DNA from: Streptomyces olivaceoviridis
GTDB lineage: Bacteria > Actinomycetota > Actinomycetes > Streptomycetales > Streptomycetaceae
Direction: 5' to 3'
NCBI RefSeq assembly: GCF_014650115.1
Contig: NZ_BMUI01000012.1
Coordinates: 62,001-126,000, forward strand
DNA length: 64,000 nt
Shown here: one piece after another, positions 1 to 8,775 of the stretch
Layout of the letters: each line of letters begins with the position of its first letter
Position numbering within the stretch: the first letter of the stretch is position 1
The notes under the pieces: generated by a model
The model's input: only the letters and a program-made list of their open reading frames with translations
Database searches by the model: none
What the model was told of the DNA's origin: nothing
Made by a program: the position numbers and the translations under genes

Positions 1-1
1 C

Positions 2-1354
2 GAGGAATTCCTCGCGATCCGGGACGAGGCGCGGGAACTGACCGACAGCGCTGTTCCCGACACAGCGAGGGGGGAGCGGCTCGCGGACGTCAACGCGGAG
101 CATCGGCGGATCGTCTCGCGGATCCGCGCCCTGGATGGTTTCGACGCCTTCCTGGGCCCTCCGTCTCCTGGCCGGCTCGCCGCGGCCGTGGGAGAGGGCG
201 CTGTCGTCATCCTCAACGTGAGCAGAGCGAACTGCGATGCCATCGTTCTCCGCGGCCCCGAGATTCGGGCGGTGTCCCTCGCAGTCCCAGGGGTGGAAGT
301 CGCTGAGCAGGTGCGACGCTGGACCACCGTGTTGAGGACTGCTCAGGAAGCCCGCCGTGAGCTGAACCACGCAGCCCTCAAAGGCCGTCAGGCGCCCCGG
401 CGGGCAGTCGTCACGTATCGCACGGCAATCGATGAGCTGGGCGAACTCCTCGCATGGGGCTGGGACACCCTGACAGGACCAGTACTCCATGGCCTGGGCC
501 ACAAGGACCGCTTCTCAGGGAATGCCGAATGGCCGCGTGTGTGGTGGTGCCCCACAGGCCCGCTCACTGCCTTCCCGCTCGCCGCTACTGGACACCACGA
601 CGGCTCCGGTCGGGCTGTCATCGACCGGGTCGTCTCCTCGGAGGCCCCGACCCTTCGCAGTCTCGCAGAGGCCCAGGAGCGGGGAACAGCCCGGAACACA
701 CCTCGGCTCCTGGCCGTCGCGGTGCCGACCCCGTACCACCGCGGCGACGTCCTGCATGGTGCTCAGGAGGAGCGTGCGGCGGTGCTGGCCTCCACGTCCA
801 TCGAGGTCACCGACCTGTACGGTCCCGCTGCGACACGAGAGACGTTGCTGCGAGAACTCCCCGCCCACTCGCGCTTCCACTTCGCGGGGCACGGCGCCGG
901 CGGTGTCACGGACCCGACGGACGCGGCGCTGATCGCCTTCGACGCACCCTTGCGCATGACGGACCTGGTGGGGCTGCCCCTGGACGGAGCTGAACTGGCT
1001 TACCTGTCAACGTGCCACGGAGTCACCGGCAGTGCCACCCACCCGGACGAGAGCCTGCATCTTGCCGCGGCGGTCCACGTGGTCGGGTTCCGGCACGTGA
1101 TCGCAGCCCGACAGGAGATCGACGACCGCGTGGCGGCGGACACGGCAGCCGCCTTCCACCGGCACCTGGCCCACACTCCCGATCCGGGCATCGCACTGCA
1201 CGAAACCTTGCGGGACATGCGGGAACAACTCACGACCAGGACAGACACGGACTGTGACAACCCGGTCAATCCATGGGCCTGGGCAGGCTTCGTTCACCTC
1301 GGCCCGGCCGGTGCGCGCCTCATCCGAGAGGGGGCTGGGGCCGAGAGCCGCTAG
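2..1354 (+). CDS. CHAT-domain protein, C-terminal part (5' end outside window)
   Basis: The frame is open from base 2, so this is the C-terminal part of a longer protein; the GTG at 188 is internal. CHAT domains are caspase-like cysteine peptidase folds, often carried behind TPR repeats in actinobacteria. The two catalytic landmarks are visible: His in FHFAGHG (near bases 874-894) and Cys in LSTCHG (near 1004-1021). The last residues (WAWAGFVHLG) match the usual end of the domain. The target or partner cannot be seen because the N-terminal region is missing. The catalytic pair suggests an active protease, possibly in a defence or signalling role; that is inference. Confidence 0.85.
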   Translation, partial: EEFLAIRDEARELTDSAVPDTARGERLADVNAEHRRIVSRIRALDGFDAFLGPPSPGRLAAAVGEGAVVILNVSRANCDAIVLRGPEIRAVSLAVPGVEVAEQVRRWTTVLRTAQEARRELNHAALKGRQAPRRAVVTYRTAIDELGELLAWGWDTLTGPVLHGLGHKDRFSGNAEWPRVWWCPTGPLTAFPLAATGHHDGSGRAVIDRVVSSEAPTLRSLAEAQERGTARNTPRLLAVAVPTPYHRGDVLHGAQEERAAVLASTSIEVTDLYGPAATRETLLRELPAHSRFHFAGHGAGGVTDPTDAALIAFDAPLRMTDLVGLPLDGAELAYLSTCHGVTGSATHPDESLHLAAAVHVVGFRHVIAARQEIDDRVAADTAAAFHRHLAHTPDPGIALHETLRDMREQLTTRTDTDCDNPVNPWAWAGFVHLGPAGARLIREGAGAESR

Positions 1355-1483
1355 CGCAGGCTCGGGACCAGCCGGACTGTCATGGCGGCGCGAGCGGCTT
1401 CGACCCGATGGCACACGGCGGTGCGCTGGCTCTGGAGGGCGGAGATCCGGCGGGTGACGGCCGCGACGAACTAGGTCTGAACC

Positions 1484-1606
1484 GACTACAACCACTTGCG
1501 ACGATGGTTACGCAGCCCCGGGATCACGTCCGGGATCGCACGTAAGGGCAGAGACTCGGGCCGGCGGCTGGGCCGGCACCGCTGGACCATCGAACGCACT
1601 ATGGCC
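1484..1606 (+). mobile_element. IS5-family transposase remnant
   Basis: About 41 codons read like the end of an IS5-type DDE transposase: YNHLRRWLRSPGI, then RLGRHRWTIERTMA, the conserved block around the final catalytic Glu. An in-frame stop lies just upstream and homology stops abruptly at 1606, so only a scrap remains. No inverted repeats were found. It marks past transposition at the edge of the catabolic island. Confidence 0.7.
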
Positions 1607-1620
1607 TGTGTCTCATCGTG

Positions 1621-2538
1621 TCACTCCTCGTCCGTGCGGGGCAGTCGAGCCCCGACCCGCGCGGCCGTCTCGCGCAGCCAGATGTGGGCCGCGTCATGGG
1701 TGTGGACCGGGTGCCACCACAGCGCTTCCCGCAGGGGCACCGCCTCGTAGGGCGGCTCCACCACCCGCACGGCGGCGATCGGGGCGAGCATCCGCGCCAG
1801 ACGCGCCTGGATCAGGGCGATGCGCCGGGTACCGGCGACCATCAGGGGCAGGAGCTGGAAGTTGTCGACGGAGATTTCGACGCGCGGTTCGATGCCGAGC
1901 ATGCCCAACTGCCGTACGGCGGGCGCGTCGTAGGTGCGCTGGTACGTCACCCACGGCAGCCGGGCCAGGTCACGCCGGGTGAGCCCGCCCTCGACGCCTG
2001 GATGGTCCCGCGCCACCACGAACACCCAGCGGTCGTCGTAGAGGTCGGTGGCGGGGAAGTCGCTGATCACGCCGTGCGGCATGAGCAGGCCGTCGGTGGC
2101 GCTCAGCAGGGTCGCGGTGTCGTCGACGGCGGTCGGCGGGGTCTGGGTGAAGCGGAGCCGGATGCCGGGGGCCTCCGCGTGCACCACGCGGGCGAGTTCG
2201 GTGCCGAAGACGGCGACGGCGTAGTCGGACGCCAGCAGCCTGAACTCGCGGTTCTCACTGGCCGGATCGAAGTCGGCCTGGCTGGAGAAGAGACGTTCCA
2301 GCACGTCGTAGGCGGTGGAGGTGCGGTCCAGGAGCACCTGGCCGAGCGCGGTCAGCTCGTAGTGGCCGCCGACGCGGGCGAGCAGGTCGTCATCGAAGTG
2401 CCGACGCAGGCGGGCCAGGGCCGCGCTCATCGCGGGCTGGCTCAGACCGACCCGCTGCCCGGCCCGGGTGACGTTCCGCTCCTCCAGCAGGGCGCGCAGG
2501 GCGACGACGAGGTTGAGATCAAGACGGGCCAGGTTCAC
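1621..2538 (-). CDS. LysR-family transcriptional regulator
   Basis: A 305-residue LysR-type regulator. The N-terminal winged HTH (LDLNLVVALRALLEERNVTRAG, then LSQPAMSAALARLRRHFDDDLL) resembles the NodD/NahR-like subgroup that responds to aromatic ligands, followed by a substrate-binding domain. The GTG at 2538 is chosen because the HTH begins right after it and AAGGGA lies about 7 bases upstream; an in-frame start 29 codons earlier would add an unconserved tail. It is divergent from the operon starting at 2673, the classic arrangement for a LysR activator of a catabolic operon. An interrupted palindrome lies between them. The inducer is unknown. Confidence 0.9.
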   Translation of the reverse strand: MNLARLDLNLVVALRALLEERNVTRAGQRVGLSQPAMSAALARLRRHFDDDLLARVGGHYELTALGQVLLDRTSTAYDVLERLFSSQADFDPASENREFRLLASDYAVAVFGTELARVVHAEAPGIRLRFTQTPPTAVDDTATLLSATDGLLMPHGVISDFPATDLYDDRWVFVVARDHPGVEGGLTRRDLARLPWVTYQRTYDAPAVRQLGMLGIEPRVEISVDNFQLLPLMVAGTRRIALIQARLARMLAPIAAVRVVEPPYEAVPLREALWWHPVHTHDAAHIWLRETAARVGARLPRTDEE

Positions 2539-2586
2539 GGATCGGTCCCTTGCGGTAGGGCGATGAGCGGGGGGGGATAAACACCA

Positions 2587-2603
2587 TGGATGCTCGCCAT
2601 CCA
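2587..2603. promoter_or_regulatory. Candidate LysR operator (interrupted palindrome)
   Basis: TGGATG-N5-CATCCA is a perfect 6-bp interrupted palindrome in the 134-bp gap between the divergent LysR gene and its operon, 49 bp from the regulator start and 70 bp from the operon start. Size and place fit a LysR recognition site. Assignment is from position and symmetry only. Confidence 0.45.
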
Positions 2604-2672
2604 CAGAATCGATTTCCCTGATCACGGGCAGCGGGTCCAGATTAGTCCCACCGCAATCAGGAGGACACGTCC

Positions 2673-3668
2673 GTGAAACCCGAACCCTCGTCCGCGCTCT
2701 TCGCGGGACCGTTCGCCCTCGCCACCCTCTCGGCCCCGGACGGGCCGGAGTTCCCCGCCCTCGTCACCCCCGACGGCCAGGCCCTCGACCTGCGGGACGT
2801 CTTCGGCGACGATCGGCTGACCACCCTGGACGTGCTGGACCGCTGGGAGACGGCCCTGCCGCGGCTGCGCGCGCTCGCGGCCGACACCGGCCCGGCCCGC
2901 ACGGCCGTCGCGGACCTGCGCGTGCACGCGCCGGTGGCCCCGCGTCAGGTGTTCCAGTCGGGCGCGAACTACCGGCAACACGTCATCGACCTGCACGTCG
3001 CCCACCGCGCCCCCGGTGACGAACGGCCGGAGAGCGAGCGGCGCGCGGAGGCCGCCGAGCTCATGGACCGGCGGGCCGCCGAGGACCTGCCGTACGTCTT
3101 CATCGGCCTGCCCACCTCGATCACCGGCCCGTACGACGATGTCGTGCTGCCGGCTTGGGCGGAGCAGCCTGACTGGGAACTGGAACTGGCGGTCGTGATC
3201 GGCAAGCCGGCCTACCGGGTGTCGGCGGAGGACGCGCCGGAGCACATCGCCGGCTACACCATCGCCAACGACCTGACCGACCGGGCCACCGTCTTCCGCC
3301 GGGACATGCCGCAGATCGGCACCGACTGGCTGCGCAGCAAGAACGCGCCCGGGTTCACACCGCTCGGCCCCTGGATCGTCCCGTCCGAGTCCGTCGCGGA
3401 CCCCGACGACCTCCGCGTCCGGCTCAAGCTCAACGGCGAGACCATGCAGGACGAGTCGACCGAGGACATGATCTTCAAGGTCGCGCGGATGGTGTCGTAC
3501 GCCTCGCGGACCGCCCGTCTGCTCCCCGGCGATCTGGTGCTCACCGGCAGCCCGGCCGGCAACGGCATGCACTGGGGCCGGCTGCTGCGCGACGGCGATG
3601 TCATGGAGGGCACGGTCACCGGTCTCGGGGTCCAGCGCACCCGTTGTGTCGCGGAGGGCGCCGCGTGA
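2673..3668 (+). CDS. Fumarylacetoacetate hydrolase family protein
   Basis: A 331-residue FAH-family enzyme. These metal-dependent enzymes cleave C-C bonds or hydrate/decarboxylate 2-oxo acids made by ring cleavage. The acidic metal-binding stretch DWELELAVVIGK, the GYTIANDLTDR block and the GSPAGNGMHWGR loop are all present. It starts with GTG behind GGAGG and is the first gene of the LysR-controlled operon. The next gene overlaps its stop by GTGA, so translation is coupled. A second FAH gene at 7804 probably serves another step. Likely substrate: a product of the extradiol dioxygenase at 6779; the exact reaction cannot be read from sequence. Confidence 0.88.
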   Translation: MKPEPSSALFAGPFALATLSAPDGPEFPALVTPDGQALDLRDVFGDDRLTTLDVLDRWETALPRLRALAADTGPARTAVADLRVHAPVAPRQVFQSGANYRQHVIDLHVAHRAPGDERPESERRAEAAELMDRRAAEDLPYVFIGLPTSITGPYDDVVLPAWAEQPDWELELAVVIGKPAYRVSAEDAPEHIAGYTIANDLTDRATVFRRDMPQIGTDWLRSKNAPGFTPLGPWIVPSESVADPDDLRVRLKLNGETMQDESTEDMIFKVARMVSYASRTARLLPGDLVLTGSPAGNGMHWGRLLRDGDVMEGTVTGLGVQRTRCVAEGAA

Positions 3669-4621
3669 ACCGCCACGACCCCGAGGGAGCGATCGCCGAG
3701 GCCGCCAAGGCGTACTCCAACTGGGGTCGTTGGGGCGAGGACGACCGGCTCGGGACCCTCAACTTCCTGGACGAGGGCAAGCGCCGTGAGGGCGCGGCCC
3801 TGGTGCGGCGGGGCGTCAGCTTCTCGCTCGCCCAGTCCTTCGACATGAACGGCCCGCAGAAGGGCTGGCGGCGGCGCACCAACCCGGTGCACACCATGCT
3901 GGACACCGGGACCGACGCCGCCCTCGGCACCCAGGGCTTCCCGCACGGGATCGGCGGCGCGGACGACGTGATCGCGATGCCGCTCCAGTGTTCGACCCAG
4001 TGGGACGGGCTCGGCCACATCTTCGACCACGGCAAGGCGTGGAACGGGCGGGACGCCGAGAAGGTCGTCACCTCCGACGGCGACCTCGTCACCGGCATCG
4101 AGCACATGGCGCCGTACGTCGCGGGCCGGGGCGTGCTGCTGGACGTCGGCCGGGTGGCCGGCACCGACGGGGAACTGCCGGACGGTTTCGCGATCACCGA
4201 GGAGCACCTGACGGCGACGGCCGAGGCGCACGGGGTGGCCGTCGGCCGCGGGGACATCGTGCTGGTGCGCACCGGGCAGCTGGCCCGGGCCCGCCGCGAC
4301 GGCTGGGGCGACTACGCCGGCGGGCCCGCCCCCGGGCTGTCGTTCACCGCGGCCGGCTGGCTGCACTCGACCGAGATCGCCGCGATCGCCACCGACACCT
4401 GGGGCTTCGAGGTCCGCCCGAACGAGTTCGAGCACGCCTTCCAGCCCCTGCACCAGGTCGCCATCCCGAACATCGGGCTGCTGATCGGCGAGATGTGGGA
4501 CCCGGAGGCGCTCGCCGAGGACTGTGTCCGCGACGGCACGTACGAGTTCTGGCTGACCGCCGCGCCCCTCCCCGTCACCGGCGCGGTCGGCTCCCCCGTC
4601 AACCCGATCGCCGTGAAGTAA
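3665..4621 (+). CDS. Cyclase family protein (kynurenine-formamidase-like)
   Basis: A 318-residue member of the cyclase/kynurenine formamidase-like fold, metal-dependent hydrolases acting on amides, esters or lactones. The metal-site region appears in the variant form CSTQWDGLGHIFDHGKAWNG, typical of long actinobacterial cyclases, not the HxGTHxD of true kynurenine formamidases. The GTG at 3665 overlaps the previous stop (GTGA); starts further upstream would extend into the FAH gene. In this operon it may open a lactone or amide intermediate. Its presence with an ACMSD-like gene hints at a nitrogen-containing aromatic substrate, but that is inference. Confidence 0.85.
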   Translation: MNRHDPEGAIAEAAKAYSNWGRWGEDDRLGTLNFLDEGKRREGAALVRRGVSFSLAQSFDMNGPQKGWRRRTNPVHTMLDTGTDAALGTQGFPHGIGGADDVIAMPLQCSTQWDGLGHIFDHGKAWNGRDAEKVVTSDGDLVTGIEHMAPYVAGRGVLLDVGRVAGTDGELPDGFAITEEHLTATAEAHGVAVGRGDIVLVRTGQLARARRDGWGDYAGGPAPGLSFTAAGWLHSTEIAAIATDTWGFEVRPNEFEHAFQPLHQVAIPNIGLLIGEMWDPEALAEDCVRDGTYEFWLTAAPLPVTGAVGSPVNPIAVK

Positions 4622-4645
4622 CGAACGGAACAAGGGAGTTCCCTC

Positions 4646-5776
4646 ATGAGCACAGCCCGCACGGTCCTGGTGATCGGTGGTGGCGCCGCAGGCAACGCCA
4701 CGACGGTCCTGCTACGCCGCGCCGGCCTCACGGTGGACCTGATCGAGGCGAAGAACGACTGGAACGCCACCGCCGGCTCCGGCATCACCCTCCAGGGCAA
4801 CGCCCTGCGTGTCCTGCGTGAACTCGGCGTATGGGAACGGGTGAAGGCGTCCGGCTTCGGGTTCGGCTCCGTCGGCATCACCGCCCCCGACGGCACGGTC
4901 CTGCACGTCGCCCGGGACCTGCGCACCGGCGGCGACGACCTGCCCGCCACCGTCGGCATGCAGCGCCCGCGGCTCCAGCGGATCCTGATCGACGCCGTAC
5001 GAGCCGGCGGCGCCACCGTGCGGCTCGGCACGACCGCCGAGATCCTCGGCCAGGACGCGGACGGGGTCTCGATACGGTTCTCCGACGGCAGCGAGGGGCG
5101 GTACGACCTCGTCATCGCCGCCGACGGCCTCGGTTCCTCGACCCGCGCGGCGATCGGCATCACCGACAAGCCGGAGCCGACCGGCATGGCCATCTGGCGG
5201 GTCGCCGCCCCGCGCCCGGCCGGGGTGGTCCGCACCGACCTCGCCTACGGCGGCCCGGCCTACATCGCCGGGTACTGCCCCACCAGCGACACCACCCTCT
5301 ACGCGTACGTCGTCGAGGCCAACCGCGACCGCGCCTCCATCCCGCCGGAGACCTACGCCGACGAGATGCGCCGCCTCGCCTCCGCCTACGGGGGCCACTG
5401 GCCGGAGATCACCGAACACATCACCGACCCGGCGAAGGTCAACTACACCTGGTTCGACCGGCTGCTGGTGGAGGGCTCCTGGCACCGCGGCCGGGTCGTC
5501 CTCGTCGGCGACGCCGCGCACTGCTGCCCGCCCACCCTCGCGCAGGGCGCGGCACTCTCCCTGGAGGACGCCCTTGTGCTTACCCAGTTGCTGACCGCCT
5601 CGGACACCTGGGACGACTCGCTCTTCCAGGCGTACTACGAGCGGCGCGTGGCCCGTGTCCGCCCGGTGGTGGAGGCGTCCGTGCGGATCGGGCAGTGGCA
5701 GCTCGACGGCGTCCGTGACGCGGACGTCCCCGGCCTGATGGGACGCACGATGACGATGCTGCGGGAGCTGCCGTGA
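4646..5776 (+). CDS. FAD-dependent aromatic-ring monooxygenase
   Basis: A 376-residue flavoprotein hydroxylase of the p-hydroxybenzoate hydroxylase group. The N-terminal dinucleotide motif is GGGAAGNATTVLLRRAGL, the DG motif appears as DLVIAADGLGSSTR, and the second FAD motif is GRVVLVGDAAHCCPP. It uses NAD(P)H and O2 to add a hydroxyl group, presumably making the catechol-type substrate for the extradiol dioxygenase at 6779. RBS AAGGGAG lies 7 bases before the ATG. The C-terminus is short compared with phenol hydroxylases, as expected for this single-domain subgroup. The next gene starts inside its stop codon. Confidence 0.9.
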   Translation: MSTARTVLVIGGGAAGNATTVLLRRAGLTVDLIEAKNDWNATAGSGITLQGNALRVLRELGVWERVKASGFGFGSVGITAPDGTVLHVARDLRTGGDDLPATVGMQRPRLQRILIDAVRAGGATVRLGTTAEILGQDADGVSIRFSDGSEGRYDLVIAADGLGSSTRAAIGITDKPEPTGMAIWRVAAPRPAGVVRTDLAYGGPAYIAGYCPTSDTTLYAYVVEANRDRASIPPETYADEMRRLASAYGGHWPEITEHITDPAKVNYTWFDRLLVEGSWHRGRVVLVGDAAHCCPPTLAQGAALSLEDALVLTQLLTASDTWDDSLFQAYYERRVARVRPVVEASVRIGQWQLDGVRDADVPGLMGRTMTMLRELP

Positions 5777-6774
5777 GCACGGCCCCCACCGTGGACGTCC
5801 ACGCGCATGTGCTGCTCCCCGAGGTGGAGGCCCTGGTGGCCGGCCTGCCGGGGCTGGCGGAAGCGAAGGCGCTGGACGCCCGGCGCAACGGTCCGGCGGC
5901 ACTCGCCGTGAGCGGCCCCATGGTGCGCGAGCGCGTCCCGGAACTGACCGACCCCGCCGTGCGGCTGGCCGCGATGAACACCCAGGGCGTGGACGTCCAG
6001 TTGGTCAGCCCCTCCCCCTCGCACTACCACTACTGGGCGGACGAGGAGACGGCCGCGAAGGTGTACCGGCTGGCCAACGAGGCGACGGCGGCCCACTGTT
6101 CCGCCGCGCCCGACCGGTTGCGCGGGCTCGGCCTCGTGCCGCTCCAGCATCCTGGTCACACGGTACGCGCCCTCGATCACGCACTGGACCAGGGTCTGCT
6201 GGGCGTCGAGATCTCCAGCCACGCACCGGGGCGGGAACTCTCCGACCCGGCGTACGCGCCCTTGTGGACCCGGGCCGAGGAGACGGGGGCGCTCGTCTTC
6301 CTGCACCCCTTCGGCTGCACGCTTGGCGAGCGGCTCGACCAGTGGTACCTGTCCAACACCGTGGGCCAGCCGGTGGAGAACGCCGTCGCGCTCTCCCACC
6401 TGATCTTCTCCGGTGTCCTGGACCGGCACCCGGGCCTGAGGCTGATCGCCGCGCACGGCGGTGGCTACCTGCCCACCCACATCGGCCGCTCCGACCACGC
6501 CTGGTCGACCCGCTCCGACGCGGGCGCGGGCTGCGCGCACCTGCCCAGCAGCTACCTCAAGCGCCTGTACTTCGACTCCCTCGTCCACGATCCGCAGGTG
6601 CTGCGGGAGCTGGTCCGGACCGCGGGCGCGGACCGGGTGCTGCTCGGCTCCGACTTCCCGTTCGACATGGGCACCGAGGACCCCGTCGGCGCGCTGCGCG
6701 CGTCCGGTCTGACCGACGCCGACTTCCACGCCGTACGCGGAGGCAACGCCGCCGCACTCCTCCGGAAGGACTGA
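5773..6774 (+). CDS. Amidohydrolase family protein (ACMSD-like decarboxylase)
   Basis: A 333-residue TIM-barrel amidohydrolase. The metal-binding HxH is in VDVHAHV near the N-terminus, a central His is in LIAAHGGGYLPTH, and the final catalytic Asp is in GSDFPFDMG. This pattern matches the aminocarboxymuconate-semialdehyde decarboxylase / resorcylate decarboxylase group, which decarboxylates aromatic or ring-opened acids using a divalent metal. It is coupled to the FAD monooxygenase by a GTGA overlap. In this operon it probably removes a carboxyl group before or after ring cleavage. Confidence 0.88.
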   Translation: MSTAPTVDVHAHVLLPEVEALVAGLPGLAEAKALDARRNGPAALAVSGPMVRERVPELTDPAVRLAAMNTQGVDVQLVSPSPSHYHYWADEETAAKVYRLANEATAAHCSAAPDRLRGLGLVPLQHPGHTVRALDHALDQGLLGVEISSHAPGRELSDPAYAPLWTRAEETGALVFLHPFGCTLGERLDQWYLSNTVGQPVENAVALSHLIFSGVLDRHPGLRLIAAHGGGYLPTHIGRSDHAWSTRSDAGAGCAHLPSSYLKRLYFDSLVHDPQVLRELVRTAGADRVLLGSDFPFDMGTEDPVGALRASGLTDADFHAVRGGNAAALLRKD

Positions 6775-6778
6775 CACC

Positions 6779-7711
6779 ATGCGTCTTCTCACCCATCTGC
6801 GGCACGTCGACCTCGCGGTGCCCGACTACGACAAGCAGCTCGACTTCTACGCGGGCGTCTGGGGCCTGACGAAGGTCGCCGAGGACTCCGGGATCTCCTT
6901 CCTCGCTGCCGAGGGCTCCCCGGAGCAGTACGTGGTGCGGCTGCGCAAGGCCGAGGAGAAGCGCCTCGACCTGGTCTCCTACGGCGCCGCCTCCGCCGCC
7001 GACGTGGACACGCTCGCCGAGCGACTCGGCGCCGGGGGCGTGCGGTTGATCTCCCAGCCGGGCGAGGTGGACACTCCCGGCGGCGGCTACGGCTTCCGTT
7101 TCTTCGACATCGACGGCCGCACCATCGAGGTCTCCGCCGACGTCGAGGTCCGGCAGCACCGCAGGATCGAGGAGAAGGAGTCGATCCCGGTCAAGCTCTC
7201 CCACGTCGTCCTCAACTCCGCGGACCTGAATCGCACCCGGGAGTGGTACGAGCGCCACCTCGGCTTCCGCCTCTCCGACACCCTCAGCTCGCCGCACATG
7301 GGCGAGGTCATGCACTTCATGCGGATCTCCGACCAGCACCACTCGATGGCGCTGGCCAAGGGCCCGCACACCTCCCTGCACCACATCTCCTTCGAGATGC
7401 GCGGCATCGACGAGTACATGCGCGGCTCCGGCCGCGTGATCCGCGCCGGAGTCAGGAAGATCTGGGGGCCCGGCCGGCACATGGCGGGCGACAACACCTT
7501 CACCTACTTCCTCGACCCGCACGGCAACACCGTCGAGTACACCACCGAGCTGGAGTGTCTGGACGAGGACACCTGGCACCCCCACGTGTACGACTTCTCC
7601 CAGCCCGAGGTCACCGACCAGTGGGGCACCGCGAACCCGATGAACGAGCTGGTCGCGAAGGAGTCCTTCAACGACCCCGACCGGGGCGTCTTCGTCGCCC
7701 CGCCGGTCTGA
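6779..7711 (+). CDS. Extradiol ring-cleavage dioxygenase (two VOC domains)
   Basis: A 310-residue type I extradiol dioxygenase with two vicinal-oxygen-chelate modules (about residues 5-125 and 138-270). The Fe(II) ligands are visible in the C-terminal module: His in LSHVVLNSADL, His in SLHHISFEM, Glu in NTVEYTTEL. It should open a catechol ring next to the hydroxyl pair (meta cleavage), making this the central enzyme of the operon. It follows the amidohydrolase by 4 bases. Sequence alone does not say whether the substrate is a simple catechol, a catecholic acid or a biphenyl-type diol. Confidence 0.92.
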   Translation: MRLLTHLRHVDLAVPDYDKQLDFYAGVWGLTKVAEDSGISFLAAEGSPEQYVVRLRKAEEKRLDLVSYGAASAADVDTLAERLGAGGVRLISQPGEVDTPGGGYGFRFFDIDGRTIEVSADVEVRQHRRIEEKESIPVKLSHVVLNSADLNRTREWYERHLGFRLSDTLSSPHMGEVMHFMRISDQHHSMALAKGPHTSLHHISFEMRGIDEYMRGSGRVIRAGVRKIWGPGRHMAGDNTFTYFLDPHGNTVEYTTELECLDEDTWHPHVYDFSQPEVTDQWGTANPMNELVAKESFNDPDRGVFVAPPV

Positions 7712-7803
7712 TCCCCCTCGCTCCCGGGGGCGCGGCCGGCCCTGTCACCTGCCCTGGCTCAGTCCCGCCGCGCCCTCGGGACCAGCCTCCCCGGAGCCGC
7801 ACC

Positions 7804-8775
7804 ATGCGTTTCGCCGCCTACGAACACCATCACCGCCGCCGCGTGGCCGTCGTGGAGGACGACGGCACCCTGCTGCCGCTGCCCGGCATCGCTTCGCTCA
7901 CCGGCCTGCTGCGGGAGTCCGGCGGGCTGCCCGGCCTGCTCGCCGCGGGCGCGGCGGCGCTCGACGTACCGCCGGGTCCGCACATGTCCGAGGTCCGGCT
8001 GCTGCCGCCGCTCCAGCCCGCCTCCGTCCGGGACTTCGTCACCTTCGAGGAGCACGTCGAGGGCGTACGGCGCTCGGTGAGCGGCGCGGTCGGCGTGCCC
8101 GAGCAGTGGTACGCCGCGCCGACCTTCTACTTCACCAACCCGCACGCGATCTACGGCCCGCACGACGACATCCCCGTCCCGCCCGGGTCGAGTGTGCTGG
8201 ACTTCGAACTCGAGGTCGCCGCCGTCGTCGGGCGCGAGGGCCGCGACCTCACGCCCGAGCAGGCCCGTGATCACATCGTCGGCTACACGGTCTTCAACGA
8301 CTGGTCGGCCCGCGACCTCCAGTCCGCGGAGATGAAGGTGGGCCTCGGCCCCTGCAAGGGGAAGGACACCGCGACCACGCTCGGCCCGGTCCTGGTCACC
8401 GCCGACGAGCTGGAGCCTCACCGGGACACCGACGGCTTCCTGCGCCTCGCCCTGACCGCCGAGGTCAACGGCGAGACGGTCGGCACGGATCTGCTGTCCA
8501 ACATGAGCTGGACCTTCGAGGAGATGGTCGCCCACGCCTCGCGCGGTACCCGGGTCGTGCCGGGTGACGTGCTCGGTTCCGGCACCTGCGGCAACGGCGG
8601 CTGCCTCGCCGAACTGTGGGGGCTGCGCGGCGAGCGGACCCCGCCGCCGTTGAAACCCGGTGACACCGTCACCCTCACCGTGGAGGGGATCGGCAGCGTG
8701 TCCAACACCGTCGTGCCCGGCGCGGAACCGGTTCCGCTGCCCGCCGGCCGGCGCCGGTCCCGGGAGCGGCCGTGA
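7804..8775 (+). CDS. Fumarylacetoacetate hydrolase family protein (second copy)
   Basis: A 323-residue FAH-family enzyme distinct from the one at 2673. The start is the ATG at 7804 behind GGAG; the frame is open upstream but that extension is out-of-frame dioxygenase sequence. The metal-site stretch DFELEVAAVVGREGRDL, the block GYTVFNDWSARDLQ and the GSGTCGNGG loop identify it. Such enzymes hydrolyse fumarylpyruvate or acylpyruvates, or hydrate/decarboxylate oxo-dienoates after meta cleavage. The 92-bp gap before it is the widest inside the operon. It overlaps the following SDR by GTGA. Confidence 0.9.
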   Translation: MRFAAYEHHHRRRVAVVEDDGTLLPLPGIASLTGLLRESGGLPGLLAAGAAALDVPPGPHMSEVRLLPPLQPASVRDFVTFEEHVEGVRRSVSGAVGVPEQWYAAPTFYFTNPHAIYGPHDDIPVPPGSSVLDFELEVAAVVGREGRDLTPEQARDHIVGYTVFNDWSARDLQSAEMKVGLGPCKGKDTATTLGPVLVTADELEPHRDTDGFLRLALTAEVNGETVGTDLLSNMSWTFEEMVAHASRGTRVVPGDVLGSGTCGNGGCLAELWGLRGERTPPPLKPGDTVTLTVEGIGSVSNTVVPGAEPVPLPAGRRRSRERP

